The notes under the pieces are model-generated. The model had not been told where the DNA came from. It saw only the letters and a program-made list of their open reading frames with translations, and searched no databases. Shown piece by piece: positions 1-4,446 of a stretch of DNA of 5,279 bases. This DNA comes from Candidatus Latescibacterota bacterium (GTDB lineage Bacteria > Latescibacterota > MVCY01): contig DAOVPH010000120.1 of assembly GCA_030629295.1 (NCBI GenBank), forward strand, positions 1 through 5,279. Direction: 5' to 3'. Position 1 is the stretch's first letter. Every line of letters begins with the position of its first letter. The position numbers and the translations under genes are program-made.

Positions 1-713
1 CCCTGGGTGCCGAGGTAGTGGAAGTTAAGCTCAAATCCAACTATACCTTCGATATGGAGGCCTTGGAGAAAGCGGTTACAATCCATTCGCCCGCTCTGGT
101 CTTCTTTTCTTCCCCCAACAACCCCACAGGGTGCATCCTGCTTATGAGCAGGCTGGAGAGGATTTTGCAGACCAATGGCTTAGTGGTGGTAGATGAGGCC
201 TATTGTGAGTTCAGCGATGCCACCTGTTTACCTCTCTTGGAGAAGTACAGAAACCTGATTATCCTGAGAACTTTTTCTAAAGCCTTTTCTTTAGCAGGCT
301 TAAGGATTGGCTACCTTATCGCTGATCCGGAATTAGTGCGAGAAATCGCCAAGGTGAAGCTTCCTTACAATTTAAATTTCTTCTCTCAGATGGCTGCCGC
401 CTATACCCTGGAGAACAGGGAACTGCTTCAGGAAAGGATAGAATACTTAAGGGGTCAAAGAGATGTGGTTTACAAGGCCCTGTTGAAGATTCCAAAGGTG
501 ACGCCGTATCCATCCCAGGCCAACTTTATCTTATTCGAGACCTCAGTTGATGTCAAAGACCTTTTTTCTAACTTACTGGAAAAAGGCGTGCTTATTCGAG
601 ATGTGAGTCAATATCCTATGTTATCCCGGGCTCTTAGGGTGAGCATAGGCAAAGAGGAGGAGAACCAAAGGTTCATCCAGGCACTGCGGGAGGCCGTAGA
701 TGCTGTTCAGTGA
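1..713 (+). CDS. hisC: HisC-type aminotransferase (histidinol-phosphate aminotransferase), 5'-truncated
   Basis: This is a PLP-dependent fold-type I aminotransferase. HisC converts imidazole-acetol phosphate plus glutamate to histidinol phosphate in the cytoplasm, and some members also transaminate phenylpyruvate and hydroxyphenylpyruvate. The frame is open to the left edge from base 3, so the true start and N-terminal third are missing; about 236 codons remain of a usual 350-370. Visible family motifs are the NNPTG loop (117-131), the PLP-contacting D and Y of DEAYCEF (192-212), the Schiff-base lysine in RTFSKAF (Lys codon 279-281) followed by GLRIGY with its phosphate-binding arginine, PYNLN after position 360, and the C-terminal RVSIG..EEN block. 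The last 14 bp overlap the next gene. Fold and catalytic competence are clear. The substrate (histidinol phosphate, aromatic oxo acids or both) cannot be settled from sequence, and the link to pheA makes an aromatic role plausible. CobD, a relative, is less likely given the strong HisC-like motif spacing. Confidence 0.9.
   Translation, partial: LGAEVVEVKLKSNYTFDMEALEKAVTIHSPALVFFSSPNNPTGCILLMSRLERILQTNGLVVVDEAYCEFSDATCLPLLEKYRNLIILRTFSKAFSLAGLRIGYLIADPELVREIAKVKLPYNLNFFSQMAAAYTLENRELLQERIEYLRGQRDVVYKALLKIPKVTPYPSQANFILFETSVDVKDLFSNLLEKGVLIRDVSQYPMLSRALRVSIGKEEENQRFIQALREAVDAVQ
688..693 (+). promoter_or_regulatory. Shine-Dalgarno for the HAD phosphatase gene
   Basis: GGGAGG lies six bases upstream of the ATG at 700 and inside the hisC reading frame. 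It supports the ATG at 700 as the real start and points to translational coupling with hisC. Confidence 0.7.
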
Positions 714-1749
714 AGATAAGAATTTCTGGTTAGCCAATAAGTCAGTTCTGATTCGGAGGCAGTTGAGATATCTTCTATCTGAGCTCGATACAGTTGTCTT
801 CGACATTGACGGGGTTTTGATTGACACTCGGGGTTCCTTTTCCCAGGCGGTCTGCGATGCGGTTCAGTTCTACTTTCAACATATCTTGCAAATACGAGGT
901 CGGGCGCAACTGCTTTATCTCAGCGAGGTTCGTCTTTTCAAAATGGCAGGGGGATTTAACTGTGACCGGGATTTAGCCGAAGGTGCCTCACTTTTCTTCC
1001 TGTGGAAGATGCTCCGCTTTAACTTGAATACACTTGGAGAAATACATTCGCAGCAGCCCTCTGTCAGAAAATTTACCCAACAGATAAGCTCTGGGGGTAG
1101 TGGACTCGAAAACATCTATAACTTTACCCAGCGGCATTTGGCCCCACAGATGCGAGAGAAATCGAAAGCTCTGTTTGACTCTCAGCTAATCCGGAGGCTG
1201 TTCTTGGAGTCCTACAGCGGCCAGCTTTGCCGAAGAGTCTACGGCTTTGAACCCAAATTTTTCACCGGCGAGGGAAAGATCAAGAACGAAGAAGTGATAG
1301 TAAGAACAGAGCTATTAAAAAAGCAGATGGCAAACCAGAACCTGTCCTGGGGAATCCTGTCAGGGAGGACGCCAGGGGAGGTGGAGATGGCCTTAGAGAT
1401 GTTGGGTCTCAGAGACTATATGCCTGGGGAGGCCATTGTGACCGACGATGGCCGGTCTCCCACTAAGCCGGACCCCACTTCTCTGACAGAGCTGTGTGGC
1501 AGACTTGGCACTAAGGTGGGAGTTTATGTGGGGGACACGATAGACGATCTGAGGATGGTCAGCAATTTTCAGACCCATCATAAAATGGTCTCCTCTTCTT
1601 CGCCTCAGATGGAGTTTTGCCTTTGCCTCACCGACCATTTAGACCACAGGACAGTGAAGATGTTCCGATCCCAAGGTACTGGTCTTATTGTTGAGAATGT
1701 GAATGCCTTTTTAGAGTGCCTTGACAGCGAGAGGTATAGAAATGGATGA
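700..1749 (+). CDS. HAD-superfamily (subfamily IA-like) phosphatase with large helical cap
   Basis: This 349-residue protein carries all four HAD catalytic motifs. Motif I is DIDGVL with nucleophile Asp35 and acid/base Asp37; motif II is the serine of ILSGRT (Ser221); motif III is Lys256 in TKPDP; motif IV is GDTIDD with Asp279, Asp282 and Asp283 for Mg2+. It should therefore be an active Mg2+-dependent cytoplasmic phosphatase. The cap between motifs I and II spans about 180 residues, much more than in a typical small HAD enzyme, and contains GGFNCDRDL near residues 84-92. That segment resembles, from memory, the GGFN-DWDL signature of the uncharacterised TIGR01548 clade. The start is the ATG with a GGGAGG ribosome-binding site. 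The gene overlaps hisC by 14 bp and pheA by 8 bp, so it belongs to an amino-acid operon. The substrate is unknown; histidinol phosphate is a reasonable candidate by context only. No signal peptide or membrane segment is visible. Confidence 0.88.
   Translation: MLFSEDKNFWLANKSVLIRRQLRYLLSELDTVVFDIDGVLIDTRGSFSQAVCDAVQFYFQHILQIRGRAQLLYLSEVRLFKMAGGFNCDRDLAEGASLFFLWKMLRFNLNTLGEIHSQQPSVRKFTQQISSGGSGLENIYNFTQRHLAPQMREKSKALFDSQLIRRLFLESYSGQLCRRVYGFEPKFFTGEGKIKNEEVIVRTELLKKQMANQNLSWGILSGRTPGEVEMALEMLGLRDYMPGEAIVTDDGRSPTKPDPTSLTELCGRLGTKVGVYVGDTIDDLRMVSNFQTHHKMVSSSSPQMEFCLCLTDHLDHRTVKMFRSQGTGLIVENVNAFLECLDSERYRNG
1729..1734 (+). promoter_or_regulatory. Shine-Dalgarno deciding the pheA start
   Basis: GAGAGG ends seven bases before the ATG at 1742. 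It favours this ATG over the in-frame TTG at 1721, which would add seven residues that do not fit the family N-terminus. Confidence 0.65.
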
Positions 1750-2593
1750 ACTTAGGGTTGCCTTTCAAGGTGAACTTGGTGCTTACAGCGAGCTGGCCGC
1801 CCGGGAGTTTTTCTCCCAGCCGATCACTGTATGCCCCTTGGTAAGCTTTGAAGAGGTGTTCAACTCGGTAGAGAGCCGTGAGTGTTCCCAGGGCATAGTG
1901 CCCATCGAGAATTCACTAACCGGCAGCATACACGAGAATTACGACCTGCTTTTGGCCCACAATCTGTTCATTACTGGCGAGATAAAACTCAGGATTGTCC
2001 ACAATTTAATCGTCAACCCCGGTGTTGGGCTGGAGCAGGTTAGGAAGGTCCATTCTCACCCCCAGGCGCTTTCTCAGTGCAAGGAATTTATCCGCTCTCT
2101 AAGAACAGCAGAACCTGTTCCGGTTTACGACACAGCAGCAGCGGTGAGACTGATTAAGGACCAAAATCTGAGAAATGCTGCGGCTATTGCCAGCATCCAG
2201 GCGGCGATCGATTATGAACTGGAGATCCTGAAGAGCGAAATTGAAGACAATCATAAGAACTTCACCCGCTTTCTCATTGTTTCCCCGGACCAGGAGGAGA
2301 TAGAGACCGACGGCAAGACTTCGGTTGTATTTTCCACGCAGAATATCCCCGGGGCGCTATTCAAGAGTCTAAGCGTCTTTGCCTTGAGGGATATCAACCT
2401 GCTGAAAATAGAATCTCGCCCTCTCCAGGGAGATCCCTGGAAGTATTTATTCTATCTTGATTTCGAGGGAAGTCTCCAGGAGATTAGATGTCAGCGGGCG
2501 ATAGAGAACTTAAAGGAGATCACCACCTTCTTGAGAATACTCGGTTCCTATCACCAGGGAAAACAGACAGAGGGAAAACTTCACCAAAGGTAA
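1742..2593 (+). CDS. pheA: Prephenate dehydratase (monofunctional, with ACT domain)
   Basis: PheA converts prephenate to phenylpyruvate, water and CO2, the committed step to phenylalanine. The 283-residue length is normal for the monofunctional enzyme; there is no chorismate mutase domain. The catalytic part (about residues 4-180) opens with FQGELGAYSE and contains VPIENS (56-58 is ENS), HSHPQAL (104-110), DTAAAV (130-135) and the catalytic TRF motif at Thr175-Phe177. The ACT regulatory domain (about 194-268) has GALF (204-207) and ESRP (224-227), the motifs known to bind phenylalanine, so feedback inhibition by Phe is expected. The chosen ATG gives MDELRVAFQG, the usual family start, and overlaps the HAD stop by 8 bp. 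The C-terminal 15 or so residues after the ACT domain are a polar tail with no recognised role. The aminotransferase two genes upstream could complete phenylalanine synthesis by transaminating phenylpyruvate, which is an inference from context. Confidence 0.97.
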   Translation: MDELRVAFQGELGAYSELAAREFFSQPITVCPLVSFEEVFNSVESRECSQGIVPIENSLTGSIHENYDLLLAHNLFITGEIKLRIVHNLIVNPGVGLEQVRKVHSHPQALSQCKEFIRSLRTAEPVPVYDTAAAVRLIKDQNLRNAAAIASIQAAIDYELEILKSEIEDNHKNFTRFLIVSPDQEEIETDGKTSVVFSTQNIPGALFKSLSVFALRDINLLKIESRPLQGDPWKYLFYLDFEGSLQEIRCQRAIENLKEITTFLRILGSYHQGKQTEGKLHQR

Positions 2594-2643
2594 GCGGCTT
2601 GACCTTATGAGATTGATATTAGGAAGCTAAAAAGCAAATTAAG

Positions 2644-3213
2644 ATGGGGGGTAACATCTTACAAAGTCAGAGGAATATGCTTAACTCACTCCGAACATTT
2701 CTGGGCAGGAAAACAGCTCAGTTACGGCTCTGTTTGAAGAAGAGCCCCTCCATTCCTGTAAATTGCCTCCTTCGCCCGGGGAAGAATATCTTGATTTGTC
2801 TCCCTGAGGACGGTAATACGGCAGAGACCCTGGAGTTGTTAAAAATTGAGCTGAACCCCCTTAATATATTTGTCTTAGCAGAAGACCACCAGAATATTGC
2901 CGAGTTTCCCTTGGGAATGAAGGTCTTTTCACTGTCTGAAAAGGGGCTTAGTCTCCTCTGTCTTCCCAAGGGGAGCTTGATGAAAGAGGTCCGTAAGCAG
3001 GGGATAGACATAGCTATTGACCTTCACTGGCGGTTTTCTCTACCTTCGGCCTATCTGTGTGCCTACAGCGGAGCGGTCTTGAGGATTGGATTTTACAGTC
3101 CGCAAGTTCACCGTTTTTTCAATCTTGAATACCACGGTCGAGGGTTTTCCCCTGAAGCCTACCGGGAATTGATCAGGTTTCTAGGAAAGATTAACGCTTT
3201 CAGTCACAGATGA
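2644..3213 (+). CDS. Short protein resembling the N-terminal half of a GT9-type glycosyltransferase
   Basis: This 189-residue protein has no confident family name. A basic N-terminal stretch (residues 1-35) precedes a Rossmann-like half: a beta strand in GKNILICLPED (46-56), then a helix, an alternating alpha/beta region, and GIDIAIDLHWRFSLPSAYLCA (from 120) followed by AVLRIGF. The pattern 'D..IDLH...' then 'a..R+G+' is what GT9 enzymes show in the second part of their N-terminal domain. There is no C-terminal nucleotide-sugar domain and no DSGP..H motif, so it is unlikely to be a glycosyltransferase on its own. Its stop overlaps the next gene's start (ATGA), and that gene is a full GT9, so the two products may act together. 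The start is uncertain: ATG 2644 is the first after the in-frame stop at 2620-2622 but has no clear ribosome-binding site; ATG 2677 has AGAGG only three bases upstream and would give 178 residues. It may be a structural partner, a degenerate paralogue or an independent small protein. Confidence 0.75.
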   Translation: MGGNILQSQRNMLNSLRTFLGRKTAQLRLCLKKSPSIPVNCLLRPGKNILICLPEDGNTAETLELLKIELNPLNIFVLAEDHQNIAEFPLGMKVFSLSEKGLSLLCLPKGSLMKEVRKQGIDIAIDLHWRFSLPSAYLCAYSGAVLRIGFYSPQVHRFFNLEYHGRGFSPEAYRELIRFLGKINAFSHR

Positions 3214-4292
3214 AGATTCTGATAATTAGACTCAGCTCCTTGGGCGATGTGGTATTGGTCTCCACCGTTATTGATGCCCTGAAGGAGAAACTCCCTGCCG
3301 CAGCTCTCTCTCTTTTGGTATATTCAAAATACAGCGATCTTTATGACAAAGACCGCCGTCTGACAGATCTGATTTCTCTTCCTCCCTCGCCCGCATCCTT
3401 TTTTGACCTACTGCGAAAGTTGCGGAAGATGCGCTTTGACACCGTCCTTGACCTTCATTTCAACATTAAAAGTCTGCTAATCAAGGTGTCAGTTCCTGCT
3501 ATAAGGAGGATCAGTTATCGGAAAGAACACTGGCGGAGAGCGATGATGGTTCGGGCAGCAAGGTTGAAAGCCCCGGGCCCCAAAAGGGTTCTCCTGGCTC
3601 CTTGTAGACTCGTAGCCGAGCTTCTCTGCCGAAAGACCAGAACAGACCACACTGTTGAATTGTTTTTGGAGCCGCTAAGACGACTTGGCGTTGAGGCAAC
3701 AATCCGTCCTCCCAGGCTGTTTATCCAACCCGAGGCAGCGACGGAAATGGAAGGGTTTCTGTCTCAGAACGGTTTTTCTGCTGAGCAACTGCTGATCGGG
3801 ATCGCCCCTGGTGCCCGCTGGTCAGCGAAGAGATGGATTGCCTCTGGTTTTGCCCAAGTCTGTGACCGGCTTCTAAAAGATCCTAACGTCCGGCTCATTT
3901 TCTTAGGTAACCAGGCTGACCTCGATTTCACCCAGCAGATACTCACCCGGATGCGGGGGAAACCGTTGGTGGCCACTGGTCGGTTTGATCTCAAGGGGTT
4001 GGTTGCTGCCATCGGGCGCTGCAGGCTTCTGCTGACCAACGACAGCGGCCCGATGCACATTGCCACCGCTTTGGGAGTCCCGGTAGTGGCCATTTTTGGT
4101 CCTACTCACCCTAAACTCGGGTTTTCTCCTTTAGGCCCCGGAGATGTCCTGCTCCATGCCGGCTTGCCTTGCAGTCCTTGCAGCCTCCACGGAGAGAAGA
4201 GATGCATCCTCAAACATCGCCAGTGCATGGAGCAGATAACACCCGAAATGGTACTTGAAGCAATTCGGCGGGTGTTGAAAGGCAGTCATTAG
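3210..4292 (+). CDS. Glycosyltransferase family 9 protein (ADP-heptose:LPS heptosyltransferase-like)
   Basis: This is a complete 360-residue GT-B enzyme of family GT9, whose characterised members (WaaC, WaaF, WaaQ) move heptose from ADP-heptose to the LPS inner core at the cytoplasmic face of the inner membrane. The N-terminus IIRLSSLGDVVL is the family signature, with Asp13 at the position of the catalytic base in WaaC. The C-terminal domain has PGARWSAKRW (200-209, Lys207 at the donor-phosphate position) and the nucleotide-sugar motif TNDSGPMHIA (Asp278, His283) followed by GVPVVAIFGPTHP. Four cysteines near the end (C321, C324, C332, C339) form CxxC-x7-C-x6-C, a layout seen in many GT9 proteins. 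No signal peptide or membrane span is evident. There is no good ribosome-binding site before the ATG, so translation probably depends on coupling through the ATGA overlap with the upstream gene. The exact donor and acceptor are unknown, so no gene symbol is given. The last codons and the stop lie inside a heptamer repeat. Confidence 0.95.
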   Translation: MKILIIRLSSLGDVVLVSTVIDALKEKLPAAALSLLVYSKYSDLYDKDRRLTDLISLPPSPASFFDLLRKLRKMRFDTVLDLHFNIKSLLIKVSVPAIRRISYRKEHWRRAMMVRAARLKAPGPKRVLLAPCRLVAELLCRKTRTDHTVELFLEPLRRLGVEATIRPPRLFIQPEAATEMEGFLSQNGFSAEQLLIGIAPGARWSAKRWIASGFAQVCDRLLKDPNVRLIFLGNQADLDFTQQILTRMRGKPLVATGRFDLKGLVAAIGRCRLLLTNDSGPMHIATALGVPVVAIFGPTHPKLGFSPLGPGDVLLHAGLPCSPCSLHGEKRCILKHRQCMEQITPEMVLEAIRRVLKGSH

Positions 4293-4318
4293 TCATCGGA
4301 CATCAGTCATTAGTGAGC
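4284..4318. repeat. Degenerate heptanucleotide tandem repeat (AGTCATT-type), five units
   Basis: Five consecutive 7-base units can be read in phase: AGTCATT, AGTCATC, GGACATC, AGTCATT and AGTGAGC. Units 1 and 4 are identical, unit 2 differs from them by one base, and units 3 and 5 are more diverged. The 11-mer CAGTCATTAGT appears twice, 21 bases (three units) apart. The array begins inside the GT9 gene and supplies its last two sense codons and stop. It resembles the short tandem heptamer repeats described in intergenic DNA of cyanobacteria and some other bacteria, but the array is short and its function is unknown. Confidence 0.65.
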
Positions 4319-4334
4319 TGAGCCAATCGCTCAC
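4313..4334. repeat. Inverted repeat GTGAGC/GCTCAC
   Basis: Arms GTGAGC (4313-4318) and GCTCAC (4329-4334) enclose a 10-base loop. After one mismatch, three more A/T pairs extend the stem. It lies about 20 bases after the GT9 stop, but no T-run follows, so it is not a convincing intrinsic terminator. It could stabilise the 3' end of the transcript. Confidence 0.4.
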
Positions 4335-4338
4335 CAAT

Positions 4339-4360
4339 TAACCATTGCCAGTTATGGTTA
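4339..4360. repeat. Perfect 7-bp inverted repeat TAACCAT/ATGGTTA
   Basis: Arms TAACCAT (4339-4345) and ATGGTTA (4354-4360) flank the 8-base centre TGCCAGTT. The stem is A/T-rich and not followed directly by a T-run. It could be an operator-like site or a weak hairpin between the GT9 gene and dinG; the sequence does not decide. Confidence 0.4.
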
Positions 4361-4371
4361 TCCGTGTCTGA

Positions 4372-4387
4372 TTTGCCCTTTTGCCCT
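4372..4387. repeat. Tandem octamer TTTGCCCT x2 followed by an A8 tract
   Basis: TTTGCCCT occurs twice in direct tandem (4372-4379 and 4380-4387) and is followed at once by eight adenines (4388-4395). A six-pair hairpin CCTTTT/AAAAGG (4377-4382 with 4392-4397) can also be drawn. It lies in the presumed 5' untranslated region or promoter area of dinG. A role is not evident. Confidence 0.45.
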
Positions 4388-4431
4388 AAAAAAAAGGTGA
4401 GGGAGGTATCTTCAGACCCCGATAGAAAGCC

Positions 4432-4437
4432 AAGGAG
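4432..4437 (+). promoter_or_regulatory. Shine-Dalgarno for the dinG-like gene (TTG start)
   Basis: AAGGAG lies nine bases upstream of TTG 4447. No ATG or GTG exists in frame between the stop at 4423-4425 and the DLETTG motif, so this site decides the start. Confidence 0.75.
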
Positions 4438-4446
4438 CATTTTAGC

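Larger units (their letters stand above)
4293..4446 (+). other. Intergenic region between the GT9 gene and dinG
   Basis: This 154-bp gap is the only sizeable non-coding stretch. It contains most of the heptamer array, two inverted repeats, the octamer duplication, an A8 tract and, at its 3' end, the dinG ribosome-binding site. An in-frame stop at 4423-4425 limits how far dinG can extend upstream. I could not find a convincing -35/-10 pair or an intrinsic terminator. It is nevertheless the most likely place for a transcription boundary in this window, because the flanking functions differ and spacing elsewhere is tight. Confidence 0.5.

Noticed and set aside
1721..1741. Upstream TTG start for pheA, adding seven residues
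   Set aside because: ATG 1742 has GAGAGG seven bases upstream and yields the usual PheA N-terminus; the TTG adds residues without family support.
2599..2631. Possible -35 box TTGACC in the 50-bp gap after pheA
   Set aside because: No acceptable -10 hexamer lies at 16-18 bases; GATATT is only 10 bases away.
2718..3011. 97-codon open frame on the minus strand
   Set aside because: It is antisense to the half-GT gene, whose + strand product shows the GT9-like pattern and the coupled stop; the minus product shows no motif.
3764..4093. 109-codon open frame on the minus strand
   Set aside because: It is a shadow of the GT9 C-terminal domain, with low-complexity composition and no family motif.
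2644..4292. The two GT-like genes as one gene split by a frameshift
   Set aside because: The downstream gene has a complete, canonical GT9 N-terminus (RLSSLGD) as well as the C-terminal domain, so the short protein duplicates rather than supplies its first half.
4345..4374. dinG promoter with TTGCCA as the -35 box
   Set aside because: The hexamers at the right distance (CTGATT, TGATTT) are poor -10 matches, so the call could not be supported.
4384..4420. Minus-strand intrinsic terminator using the T8 on that strand
   Set aside because: Only a short bulged hairpin (GGGGT with ACCTCCC) precedes the T-run by five bases, and no minus-strand gene exists that would need it.
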